A stretch of DNA of 55,864 bases from Stephanodiscus triporus (taxonomy: Eukaryota; Bacillariophyta; Thalassiosirophyceae; Thalassiosirales; Thalassiosiraceae). Of this stretch, positions 45,890-55,864 are shown piece by piece (position 1 is the first letter of the stretch; the number at the start of each line of letters is the position of its first letter). The stretch is from NCBI GenBank assembly GCA_036939755.1, contig JALLAZ010000030.1, positions 1-55,864 on the forward strand. The letters run 5' to 3'. The position numbers were made by a program, and so were the translations under genes. Under the pieces are notes generated by a model. The model made no database searches. It was not told the DNA's origin and saw nothing but the letters and a program-made list of their open reading frames with translations.

Positions 45890-46345
45890 TTGTTCTAACC
45901 ATGCCATAATACAACTAAGAGCCGAGGATTATCCGCATTGTCTTCTGGAAGCCAATCATGAACCCTTGCAGCAGCAGCACATGCGGGGGTAGTAAATGAT
46001 TAGGGAACAAATAGCTCATAAGCAACGTTGTCATTGGTAAATGTCCCAAGAATCGATTGATATACAGGGTGAGTAAATCAGTGGTCCATGACCCAAGAGA
46101 GAATCAGCATGACGGTGAAATAATGCGCAATTGAGTGCCTTTGTAAAGCGGTCTGTCATGTTAATGGATGTGTTGATGCGTTCTAGGTGCATTAGATCCC
46201 TGTCAACCCATTCACAAATTGAAAAATACTTGATATCCATATGTCCAGTTTGTATGGTGGGCTTTTGGGCATTGCCCATGGTGGTACAAGCATCGTCATC
46301 TTCATAGAGAACAGTCGCTGCTTTCTGTGGTATATATATGAGCTT
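45890..46345 (-). pseudogene. Ty1/copia retrotransposon RNase H remnant
   Basis: Minus-strand frame reads PQKAATVLYEDDDACTTMGN, QKPTIQTGHMDIKYFSIC, EWVDRDLMHLERI and MTDRFTKALN, then FHRHADSLLGHGP. This is the C-terminal RNase H of copia elements of the diatom CoDi type. A stop follows at about 46031; decayed tail sequence with VHDWLPEDN-like text may extend to 45890. No integrase or reverse-transcriptase part is present here, and no LTR pair was found. Confidence 0.8.
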
Positions 46346-47020
46346 AGCTTAACATTGCCTGCTCCAATAGGCTACAATCTGAGCCCAGGCAGGTAATCAT
46401 TTATAAATTTGGATTCTTTGATGTTAATAGAGTGGCTACAGCATTGACGGCTCCGAAGGGGAAATTTTGGAGGGTGCGAGTCGATGATAACTCTTTGAAT
46501 GCCCCTACTTATCTCAACGATTCAAGTCAAGGATGACACGCTACACCCCATGGAAAAATCAATTAAATGTTGTGTGGGTTGAAATGTATGAAGCACCAAC
46601 TGCACGATGTGGCATTGAACTGAGGAGATGGAGAAATACACTCCAGCAAAAATGTCATATGTACCATCATTTTTGTGTTCGCCTTCCAAACTCATGTCAG
46701 ACCTAGATAGTAGTTAGACGTAGAGCGATTTACTCTAAGTCAATTCACATTATTGTAGTCATTATAAGGAAACGGCTTCTGTTGGCAGTGAGACCAACAC
46801 CGAATCTACTTTTTCGAAATCGCCTCCACTTGCCTAAGTCTGGTTATCATCCCCCACATCACCCGCGAACAATTGATATTGACCATCGCCGTAGTTGCAG
46901 CAGATGCTGTTGCCGCAAGTTTGAGTGGACGATACTCCGTGGTGGGACGAGCGCCGAACACGGGAATTTTCTCCACGATGCTCATCTGCTCGAAGCGTTC
47001 GNCCGGCGGGACGGTAGCTA
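46346..47020. other. Intergenic region with an assembly ambiguity
   Basis: No gene recognised. There is one N at 47002. A minus-strand open frame at 46806-47060 crosses the N and overlaps the end of the protease fragment; it could be a continuation, but has no motif. Confidence 0.4.
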
Positions 47021-47652
47021 TCATTTGTACTCCACTTGGGCCCGACAGTGAAGACAGCATGCAGGAGGATGCTGCTCGTCGAGGGACACCTCCAGCATCA
47101 CCACGGTTTCCTCTCGAATTCGATTTCCTGAGAATCCCTTCCCGTTGATGCTGTCTTCGTCAAACACGAAGCTGTTGGGGGCCATGCGACTGTGCCGGTA
47201 CACCGTCTCCCTGATCCACTGGTACTGACTGCTCACTCGAGAGTTGACGCCTGGAAAAAGTGACTGCAAATAAATGCGGTTCAGGCGTTGAATGTTGTCA
47301 AATTGGCGTCGGGGGTCCATACTGCGCATTGGTAAAACGCGAATTCATAAAAAAACTCACGGACGCGCACCCGATGCCCCACGAGACGATGCCAACCTGG
47401 TACGCGAATAATAAAACGCTGAGGGGTCGGACGAATGGGAACGAACTATTGGTGAGATGTCGGGTGGGAGAACGTCCACGTGCTTCCCTACGCCCTTTTC
47501 GTCGTGCCGTTGCCCGCGAGCCATCTCTTACCTGTAGGTCTTCGTTTTTGGTGGCCGAGTTCTGTAGGATCATGGGACCGCCGGAATCTCCCGTGCAGGT
47601 ATCCTCATCTACGGGCACGTCCCCCCACCCGCCGTCGCCACCCATCGCGCAC
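47021..47652 (-). pseudogene. Trypsin-like serine protease, C-terminal fragment
   Basis: Three exons, 47652-47532, 47396-47361 and 47263-47021, join in phase with introns of 135 and 97 bp. The text DTCTGDSGGPMIL is the S1 serine motif. VGIVSWGIGCAS and LFPGVNSRVSSQYQWIRETV are the final strand and C-terminal helix of trypsins. About 60 unfamiliar residues follow before the stop. The catalytic His and Asp halves are not seen in the flanking DNA; the region directly upstream is the PNGase-like gene. It is either a truncated copy, a fragment moved by rearrangement, or a gene whose 5' exons were lost near an imperfect assembly. Confidence 0.7.
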
Positions 47653-47896
47653 CTGAGGGGAAGAAGGAAAGGACACGGGACGGTTGGGAGGATGATGGGG
47701 GGGTTAGGAAAGGGGAGAGTCTATTCTTGGCAAGCTCTTATGTGCTCTTGTGCGGTCCGCGCTATTCGGATATCCGAGCCGCATATGTGTGAGACCTGCC
47801 GGTATACGTCAAGCCTTCTATTATCGTGAGGTCGGGCGTCTCGCCCTATTAATTTCTCCCGGCTCAATCCGTATATAGGAAGAACGCTCGGCGGAC

Positions 47897-50750
47897 TCAC
47901 CGACAACCGACGAAGTTTGCCTTGCGTCGGACGACAATGGCGCATCCCTGGGCCATGTTGACAGCCAAACCGATCCCCTCCCTTGTGGCGAGGAAGCAGA
48001 GGATGTCACTGCCGTCACTGTTCTAGGCAGGACGGCTAAATGATGAGCCCCCACACCTGCTCTCACCACGCATCAATCTCTGTAGCATATCCACCATACA
48101 ATTTGCCACTTCATCGATAGCCTCTGCCACAAACGTGTCATTCATGCCCCTGCGCTCTTCTATCACATGAGTTTTGTCGCTGGTATACTGCCGTGTTACG
48201 TCTTCCACCGGAAAGAATCGTCTTCTTCCCATGCTTCTCATCTTTGACGCCTCTTGTGGTGCCGTAGTTTGTACCGCTAAAATGTTTGATGCAGCGCCAT
48301 TTGCAGACAGACTTGCATCATCAAAGTCAACCAGCTCCGCCACTGTGGCGCTATCGCCCCTCCAGTCACCGACGTAAAATGGATCGTGAAATGCGACTAT
48401 GTACGTCTGATTCTTCCCCCAGCTCTCGTAGAGGAGGGGATTGTCGACCGCCGCCTCGCACGGATCAAGATGCACCCACCTCCCGTCCTCACGCTCCTCC
48501 GGCCGAGTCCCGGCATCGTCGGTCCTCCCGCCCAGCCAGACTTCGACCCAGACGTGGTCAGCCCAATCCACGACCCATCGTACCCCGTCGTACCCCAGCG
48601 CGCGCAGCATGCGATAGAGGAGCATGGAATATTCCCCGCAGCGACCGCGTTTTGCGTCCGTCACCAATGCGGCCTTGTTGTACCGGGGAAAACGCGTGTA
48701 TGACATGCAAGACCGACAGCGATAGAGCTCCGTGCGGGAGGCATGCCCGTGTCGACGTTCCATCGGGGTGGGATGGACGTAGCCGAGGAAGGAAAAGTCG
48801 TCTCTGTCTGTTTCTTCTGCATCATCTACACTACTCATACGGCTATCTCCGCAGTTGACGGAGGTATTCTTGATTACCCCCGCCTCCTCCTCAGACTGTA
48901 GATCTTCAGATACTACAGATGCCGGTGCTGGCGAAGTTCCGGGTGGATCATCCTTACACGAAGCTCCGCAAGAATCACACTTATCCCGATAGTAAGGGAA
49001 ATTCGAACGAAACCAGTCGAGGAACGATTGAAATGCCTGTTATTTTTTGGTGCACACGTGGGATTTTCGAAGAAAGAGGTAAGTACGATGACAATAGAAA
49101 AGGCCGAAATCCGCGACGAGACTCGACAAAAATCACCCTCACCTTCAACTGTTCCTCCTCCGTCGTTCGCAGCAGATTTTGCGCCATCAACAGTCGAGCA
49201 TTCTCTCTCCCGTACTCCTTTTCGACGAACCTTCGCAATCTGTCATTGGACATGGACCATTTTTGGGGCGATGTGAATGTTGCACCTTGCTCTTGCCGTT
49301 GCCATCGAGCGTCCTGGTTGGCCTCAGAAAAAGCAGCAACGGCATCATCCCCATTCGCGCTCGATGAGGGCAAGGACGGAAATTCCAACCGGGACGATTG
49401 GGAATGACAATCGTTGTCTGATACATAGCTGTTGTTGCGTTCGTCCTCGGCGACATCGCTCAACTCGTCCTTGACGATGTTCGCGAGCCGATCGGCGTAT
49501 GATCTAAGCACGTCCGTGAACCGTTCCAACTTTCGCCTATTTTCCTCCGCTTCTTCCTCCCTTGCCCTCAGCGCCCTTTCCTCGTCGTCGTTGTCGACCG
49601 CGACGTCTCGCCACCGGGGCTCCCCCGAGTCGTTGTTAACGATGCCGTTATCGCTACGACGACGACTTCGACGCCTACGACGGCCACGGCCACTCGAAAG
49701 CAGATTGGTGTTCTCGCATATCAGTTTCCCCTCGTTCCAAAATTGCCGTATCGTCTCGCGCTGCTCTCGTAGCATTCCAGCCGTAGACCCACCGCCTCCG
49801 TCAATTTTGGTCCCCTCTACCTCCACCTCCTCCTCGTTATCATTGTCGTCGTCGTCACCGCCGTCGTCGTCATCCTCCTCCTCCTCCCAATACAACTCCT
49901 GCGTCGTGACATGTCGTAATATGTCGTCGAGCACTCGCGCGCTCCCCCCGTACGTCGCGTCCGATGTCGTGACGGTTTTCGAGGTCGTCTTCACCTCGCC
50001 GTCCGACGTCATGTGGGTCAGGTAATAGTTCACCCACGACGCGAACTGCCTACGCGGCATGTCGATGCCCATCAACGTCGGCCCGTCGTCGTCGTCGTCG
50101 TCCGACGACGACGGGAGGACGTCGTCCCGGGCACGCTTTCGACGGTAGACGTGCGCCGAGAGGGTCGTCCCCCTCCCTCTGTCATCGGCCTTCGACATTC
50201 GTTGTTCCGTTCCTCCGTCGCCGCCGCTCGCCTGCGACGTGGCCGTCGTCGTCGTCGTCGTCGATCGCGCCTCGCGCCCGTCGTCGGGGACGCCGCCTTC
50301 CCCCCCCTCACACTCGACGAGCATGACGTGCCCGCCCCTCGGCGTCAGCGGAAGGCGCGTCGTCGACGACTGCGAGGACGACGACGACGGGGCGGACGAC
50401 GATCGGCGAAGGAACGCGACCGCAGTCGGCGCAGTCGCAGTCGCAGTCGCAGTCGTCGACGACGCAGGGAGGGCGAAGCAGCAGCGCGCGGTGACTGCGT
50501 AGACACCTCCAGAGGGAGGACGACGTCGTCGATCGACGGGACGAGGAGGCGGGACGAAGGGGTTAGGGTGTTTGACGGCGCCGGGCCGACGTCCAGCCCT
50601 CCGCACCCGACCGACGGGGGAGGCGGCCGACGGGGCTCTCCCACCTACTCCACGGACATTGATGCCGGCGTAGGAGGCGGCGAGAAATGTCGCGATGGCG
50701 CGAAGATAACAATTGCGAGCGGCGGTCCCGACGACGTTGCCGCCCGCCAT
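47897..50750 (-). CDS. Peptide:N-glycanase-like transglutaminase-fold protein (3' end disrupted)
   Basis: Exon 1 is 50750-49143 (536 residues) and exon 2 starts at 49036 after a 105 bp intron. Exon 2 has FLDWFRSNFP, KCDSCGASC and ELYRCRSC (zinc Cys pairs). The triad follows: RGRCGEYSMLLYR (Cys about 669), DWADHVWVEVW (His 697) and WVHLDPCEA (Asp 727), as in PNG1/NGLY1. It should remove N-glycans from misfolded glycoproteins in the cytosol before proteasomal degradation. The conserved-looking stretch SDILCFLATREGIGLAVNMA continues in the same frame at 48022-47900, but an in-frame TAG sits at 48025-48023. Only unusually short introns (39-48 bp) would bypass it. The next in-frame stop is at 47897. 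Exon 1 is low-complexity, rich in Ser, Thr, Asp and Arg, with GTC repeats; its start codon is uncertain. Confidence 0.82.
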
Positions 50751-53115
50751 GATGGAATTTTCTGTCTTATCTCACTACTACCTACCTACACTCTCTCTCA
50801 TACCATAGATACCTCCTATGTACGTATGTACCTACTTAAGTCTGACAACCAAGAAGCTTCGACTTTGTCATGCTGCCAAGGGCTGCACCTCAACGCATAC
50901 CCAAATGGGAAACCACAGGCAGGCCCACCCACTCCCCATCCAACCACATCAAACGTAATTGCGCACTCAGACCATAAATGACAAATACATCAGACGAAGC
51001 ATCTCACCACAAGCTTTGCCAACATACACTCCCAACCAAGGATACATCATCTGAGTGAAATGCTCTTTCATCAGCATAAAACCTCATCAGCACCAAAGCG
51101 AAATCCATCACCCGTGGAGGAGTCTCCCCCCCTACACCCAAAACCCAAACACCAACAACCCAACTCAACAAATCAGACACCACCTCCGTAACCGTAACCC
51201 ACCCAAGAAAGCCCTCCATTGTCTGCCTTTTATAGGGTCATCCAAAAGCAAGAAAACACAATAGAAGATCCACACCAATCCCCCACATCCAACATGACGG
51301 GGAAACCATGCACCCCCTACTCAACCCCCTATCCAACACATTATCATCGAAAGGATTCATGCTATAACAATGCCCACAATAGATATACTCCGCAAACTCT
51401 TCAACTCAACCATTCTTATGCTAATGACCAGTCCTTGGCCAATTGCCCTCAATGGCACGAACAAAAAACGAATTCCTTACTGCAATCAAAACCTCAATGC
51501 CAATGCGCCGCTGCTCCAAATGATAAAATGAAGCAGCCCCAAACCACCCCACACTGGCCAACCTCCCCCAGGCCATTGGATGTGGCTGAGAGTACCAACC
51601 CCCATCCTCCTCCCCATCCGACTCCACCCATGGATCCACATCATTACAACTGCTGGAGGCGACACTGTCTAAAACACTCATATCTACTCTCTCTATGCTG
51701 ATGCTTACATGCACGCACTTATGATATCTACTTACACCGCGAACAATGAGCCTAACAACTAACAAAAAGAGCAACTACCTACCTACCTACTCAAATTGTC
51801 TGCACCTCCCTTCGGTCACAACACACAAACCATCTCACCATATCTATTGACAATACGCAAAACATTTTGAGCAAGTACATGCTGCAACAACCCCAAAGAC
51901 ACTCATGCCAGACCCAACGATGCAGCCGACGCCTACTACATGCGGAATGTAGGAATTAGGAATCGGTGCAACGACGTCGCAACTCCTCACCTTCGAGAGA
52001 GACCGTGGCACTCATCGCAGCCCGGGGGGCTAGATGAAGCCTCCATATCCAGTGGTGGATAGATAACACCCTCTTCTTTGCAAGAGGAGAAGGACCCCGT
52101 TATACCCTCGTCCTTTTGGGGGAAAATGATTATTGAGATTCGAGTGCCAATGAGCCTCCCCCAGAACAAGGCTATGGCATTATTGCCCTGATCTAGAATT
52201 GGAAGCCACACACAAAAGAGGCAACTGTACCTACCTACACCTATCTACCTACACCGCCTACCTACACCTACCACATGTACACCTACCTACCTACCTACCT
52301 ACCTACCTACCCACCAGCATGTCTCATCTAATCCAACTACATACGAGACCGGCCTAGCCTCACGTACAAAGAAAGAGAAAAATGAACCAACAGAGGATAC
52401 ATTGAGAATACTACTCGGACCAAAAAATGTCAGATTGTATCTAGAGACGACTCCGCAATGACCCCCATCCACTGAAAGCACATGGGCCTGAGTCTGAGTG
52501 ATGTTTGCAGATCATAGTGGGCGCTAAGAAGCTCCAGTAGTATGGTATGTAGCAAATAGCTATCTAAACTTTTCTGACTTAGAGTACTTACATAGGTCTA
52601 CGTGCACTCCTCTAAGATGCAGAACAGACAACTTTTCTGGTTTAGGGGATGAGTTCTTTGCTGCAATATAAAAGAGATATCAAAGCTTGGATTTGGATGC
52701 AGTACCCAGTCAGATAGGTTTTTCAAGACGCTTTTCCTATAACCGAACCAAATGGAGGACTAGGATAAAACTCAGAGAGGTTTATCTTAGTGGGGAAGAG
52801 TGCAGTACCCATACGTCCCTATGTGGATAGAGAGGGCAGTCACATATACGACTGGGTCTGCACGCTGGCCTAAACTTAATATATACTTAAGAGGACCAGC
52901 TAAGTTCATCATTGTCGTTGTCATCATCGTCGTTATTGTCTTCCTCTGCAATATAGAGAGAAAGTGGGCATTTGTTAGTATTGTGTAATAATATAATGTT
53001 AGACACAAAATACTTAACCTCCTGCTGCACGACGAGTGTGGAAACCGGCAACTTGCACCTCCATCTTGAAGGAGCAGGCAAAACTTCCAAAGTTGCGGCA
53101 AAAACTGACATGATT
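50751..53115. other. Low-complexity intergenic region
   Basis: About 2.4 kb rich in CT and CA on the plus strand. It has several frames but none with a recognised motif. The 160-codon plus frame at 51219-51701 is Pro/Thr/His/Gln-rich. Its minus-strand counterpart (51421-51774 and 51004-51219) reads more like a decayed protein, but I cannot name it. Confidence 0.5.
52227..52313. repeat. TACC/CTAC microsatellite
   Basis: Imperfect then perfect runs of the tetranucleotide ctac/tacc, with interruptions such as accgcc. A shorter run of the same unit occurs at 51776-51790. Confidence 0.9.
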
Positions 53116-53268
53116 TTACTCGCAGAAATACTTATGCCACACCCTGTCGATGTAGGGCAAATTGTCGGTCTTGGTAATATCAACGTTTCCGTCAGTGATA
53201 AGCCTTTGTAGTTTGTCCTTATCTTCTTTACACCACTGCTTTATTTCTGGGGCAGTGGTCTCTTCCAT
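53116..53268 (-). CDS. Small ORF of unknown function, possibly first exon
   Basis: A 50-residue ORF starts with an ATG at 53268: METT-like opening, then EIKQWCKEDKDKLQRLITDG and NVDITKTDNLPYIDRVWHKY. It looks like genuine coding sequence, with helix-rich composition and a motif I associate with short proteins repeated in Thalassiosira genomes. The stop codon overlaps a GTAAAA that could be a donor. Splicing on to 53061-53013 and 52954-52893 would add a Cys/Val segment and an acidic tail (EDNNDDDDNDNDE). It may be a transposon-associated ORF. No function is assigned. Confidence 0.4.
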   Translation of the reverse strand: MEETTAPEIKQWCKEDKDKLQRLITDGNVDITKTDNLPYIDRVWHKYFCE

Positions 53269-54189
53269 GGTGAATTATGGCATTTTCCATTAGTGTGGGG
53301 GGTGTGGGTGGTGTTGCTGCGTGGTTTTTGCGTGGTATTGTAAGATAAAATGCGCGCCAGCCGGCATTCGTGCGCGCCAGCCAAGCCAATGCTTTTAGTC
53401 ATGAGCTACATATGTAGCTTGTACCTAATGTGGACAAGTTTCAATTAATGGATCTGCAACTCGGATACGCTTGGTACAAAATCCACGAATTCCTACGTGG
53501 ACATCGACAACTCATCTACAAGTCCGAAAAATCGGATTCTCATCTGCAAGTCCGATGCACAGAACTTGTAGAGAACTTGTCTGGAAACTCCAGGCAAAAC
53601 TTGATAAGTTCTACACCACATAACATACACGGGGATCCAAAGGACAAGAAAAAAATCCAATCCCGTCAAATCTCAACAGACACACATGCACATACATGCT
53701 GCCCTTGTGCCATCTGACGCACCCACACAAAAAAGCACTACACAACCACACAAAGATGAGCGCCTCTGCTTCTGCCCCACATCCAGCCACCGCCATCAGT
53801 TATAGTGAGGAGGATATCCCGGCGATGGGTGTGGTAAGTGACGTCGTTGATGATGATACCACTGTCATTGACAGTGACACAAGTGACGATGATGACGACA
53901 ATGACGATGGCGACGAGATGTTGGACAATGTATTTTTTCTTGCCACCAGAGACATCATGAATTGAGTGAGGCAGAGGGTGGGCACGGCGACCAGGGAGGA
54001 CCGCCACTTTTGGGTTCGCGATCGTCTGTATGGTGTGTGTGTTGACTTGTCCTCTGGTGGGAGAGGCTGTTTCCAATACTAAGGCTTGCCAAAGCCCGCT
54101 GGACGTGCCCCCCCCGCCTAGGAACTTGACTACCAGAATTAAAACTAAACTAAGGATCACACATCATAACCCATCGTCTTGCACCCACC
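53269..54189. other. Intergenic, one acidic open frame
   Basis: A 70-codon plus frame from 53756 to 53965 begins MSASASAPHPATAISYSEED and is highly acidic. It may be the N-terminal exon of the transposon unit to the right, but nothing proves this. Two similar gcgcgccagcc stretches occur at 53352-53390. Confidence 0.4.
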
Positions 54190-55130
54190 AGAACATCCTC
54201 CCCCAAAGAAAGCAGGAGGCAGCCAGGGCGCCTCTGCATCCCTGTTGCCATGTGCCAGTGTTGGAACTGAGAAGATTGGATCGTCACTCGTCCGATCCAG
54301 TTGTATCCGCAATGTCCAGATCCATCTTCTGCTCCCACCACCAGCGGCGCGGTATTGCCCCCCGCTTCCTCCCACCCTGCATACAGTCATTGAGGATCAG
54401 GTGGGTTGCCATGTACACCGCAATTGTCTGTCGGCAGACATCAATGTATTCCCCAATGGTGTGCAACCCACACTCCTCCAAAACATCCTCCGACTTTGGA
54501 TACACCCACTGGTGTCCAGGCCCGCATCATGGTCTATTCTGCTTCGCCATCCTATAACTATAAGCGGCACGGATGTGAAACCCCTCCAGTCTACCCAGGG
54601 CTGTTGGTGAGAGGTGAGAGGACCCACGTCTCACTGTCGTATAGGAGCACGGCCTGAACCACGGCCTTATAAAACTTTGCTGTGACCCGAGGAGAAGCAT
54701 TCTTGCTTTGGAGTACCTGCCCTACACGAGCCCAAGTGGCTCGGGCTTTTTGCAACTGTGCGCAAATGGCCTGGATGTCATCGTCATCCGGGGCAAGTAG
54801 CCTTCCAAGATACTTGAACACCTCTACCTGTTCCAACACATCCCCATGGACGGAGAACTGCTGCCAAAGGGCCAGTGCCGACGTTACCGCCTCCTCCTGC
54901 TGCTGCTTCCGTTCAACCCCTATGGAACATTCCTTTGACGTGTAGTGCCATGGATAAAAGGGGTTGATTTGCATCCCACACTGGTGGCATTGCCTTTACT
55001 TCCCCTCCAACAGAACAACCACCAAGTCCATTGGATGAACATCCCAAAAATGCCGATGCAAGTTCCAACCGTCATTGAGAATGCCCTCGCACATCGGGAA
55101 CAGACAAGCCAGTTTGCCCCGTTGGCCTCA
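54190..55130 (-). pseudogene. LINE-type retroelement 3' fragment
   Basis: Minus-strand pieces in shifted frames read RHFWDVHPMDLVVVLLEG, CGMQINPFYPWHYTSKEC, then EVFKYLGRLLAPDDDDIQAI, KARATWARVGQVLQSKNASP and LLYDSETWVLS. After a stop, YPKSEDVLEECGLHTI and RRQTIAVY-like text follow, ending at WWWEQKMDLD. This is the thumb and C-terminal region downstream of a non-LTR reverse transcriptase; the YLGRLL...DDDDI motif is diagnostic. Frameshifts and a premature stop make it inactive. It belongs to a different family from the element at 43.7 kb. Confidence 0.8.
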
Positions 55131-55170
55131 ATGCGTGACGGTGTATCCGTATGGTGTGGGACATGCTTGA

Positions 55171-55864
55171 CGAGGGCTGCCTGCTCCCCAAGAAGTGCTT
55201 TGTACGCTCTACTTTTTGAGGTGCTACCCGAAGGAGGGCCTAGGTTATGCCACCGTTGGAGGGTCAAAGGGTGCCATTGACCCCAAAACAACGCACAAGT
55301 GGGTGTGGCTCGTCCTTGAGTGCATCAACAATCTTGCGGATGAAGTGGTAAGTGTTTTTTTGACGTTGTTCTGCCACAAAAATTATACTCACCACCTCCT
55401 CTTGTCGTCGGCGCCGCCTCCGCCACAGATTGACTTCAAGAGCCATCTCATCAATGACGAGCTGAACGATTGTCTCATGACAATTGATGGCACCGACTTC
55501 CGCATCCAGCAGAAGGGGGGCGCCAAGAAGGGGAACGCCTTCGGTTCCCACAAGTATGCGGGCAAGTCGGCGCTCCACTATGAGCTGGGCGTCAACATCC
55601 TCAAGGGAAATCTTGTCTGGGTGGAGGGGCCCTACCTTGCTGGCGTCTGGCTGGACCTCAAGATCTTCCTCAACACCCTCACCAGCCACCTCCTGCCGGG
55701 CGAGCGTGTTGAGGCCGACGACGGCTATGTGGGACACCCTGACAAGATCAAGTGTCCCAACAACGATTGTAATTGCGCCAAGAATCTTGAGATGCAGTCA
55801 GCGGCAAGGTCGCGCCACGAGACCGTCAACGGCCGCCTCAAGAACTGGGGGGTCCTTGAGAGGA
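55171..55864 (+). mobile_element. Harbinger/ISL2EU-like DDE transposase (truncated by window edge)
   Basis: The frame is open from 55171, with FLRCYPKEGLGYATVGGSKG and DPKTTHKWVWLVLECINNLA. An 81 bp intron at 55348-55428 follows (gtaagt...ccacag). Exon 2 from 55429 reads DCLMTIDGTDFRIQQKGGAK with the first catalytic Asp. Then come FGSHKYAGKSALHYELGVNI, ERVEADDGYVGHPDKIKCPN with the second Asp, and ARSRHETVNGRLKNWGVL with the Glu. The DDE triad is intact up to the window end. A probable 1-nt frameshift near 55190 separates a DEGCLLPKK piece from the rest. The 3' end and inverted repeats lie outside the window. This family is abundant in Thalassiosira. Confidence 0.85.

Noticed and set aside
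50013..50981. 322-codon plus-strand frame
   Set aside because: Antisense of the PNGase exon 1; Arg-rich repeat translation without motifs.
51219..51701. 160-codon Pro/His/Gln-rich frame
   Set aside because: Composition follows the CA/CT-rich DNA; no motif, no splice signals in support.

Overview
The window is nuclear DNA from a photosynthetic stramenopile, most probably a centric diatom close to Thalassiosira or Skeletonema. Genes are interrupted by short GT-AG introns, mostly about 75 to 120 bp. One enzyme carries the diatom-type plastid presequence with an ASAFAP cleavage motif. There is a secreted cysteine-rich protein with hevein-like domains. The repeats resemble transposon families I know from Thalassiosira (a GTSQGCPL reverse transcriptase, a copia RNase H piece and a Harbinger-like DDE transposase). 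Gene calls were made by reading protein motifs and joining exons by hand so that intron phases agree. No search was run.

Layout. 0.4-4.2 kb holds a nine-exon secreted mosaic protein (+). 4.7-8.8 kb is the mitochondrial RNA polymerase (-). 10.6-13.3 kb is a peroxisomal bifunctional beta-oxidation enzyme ending in SKL (-). 13.8 kb is a tiny secreted or plastid protein (+). 15.3-18.2 kb is a long protein with a cytidine-deaminase zinc site (-), divergent from mitochondrial ClpP (+, 18.4-19.1 kb). A mitochondrial carrier (-), TFIID subunit TAF7 (-), a ubiquitin-specific protease (+) and the Paf1-complex subunit CTR9 (+, 25.1-29.6 kb) follow. Then come a roadblock dynein light chain (-), plastid FabG (+), a TspO-like membrane protein (-), a PH-domain protein (+), ATG8 (+), a pyruvate dehydrogenase kinase (+), an RRM protein (-) and PAF1 (+, 41.1-43.0 kb).

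From about 43.5 kb the character changes. There is a decayed reverse-transcriptase element, a copia RNase H remnant, and a trypsin fragment beside an assembly N. A large peptide:N-glycanase-like gene (-, to 50.75 kb) has a disrupted 3' end. About 2.3 kb of low-complexity AT/CT-rich DNA follows, then a second LINE-type fragment and an intron-containing DDE transposase that runs off the right edge.

Functional themes. Several products act in transcription (POLRMT, TAF7, CTR9, PAF1), though clustering by function is not expected in this kind of genome and may be chance. Others serve organelle metabolism (FabG in the plastid, ClpP, carrier and PDK in mitochondria, the bifunctional enzyme in peroxisomes) and protein turnover (ClpP, USP, ATG8, PNGase). 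Many neighbours are divergent pairs with 160-500 bp between starts, or convergent pairs with short gaps. The points most worth a second look are two related insertions in CTR9, the exon-per-repeat secreted mosaic protein, the PAF1 gene with a repeat-built intron and a poly-G frameshift, and the broken junction between the PNGase gene and the protease fragment.
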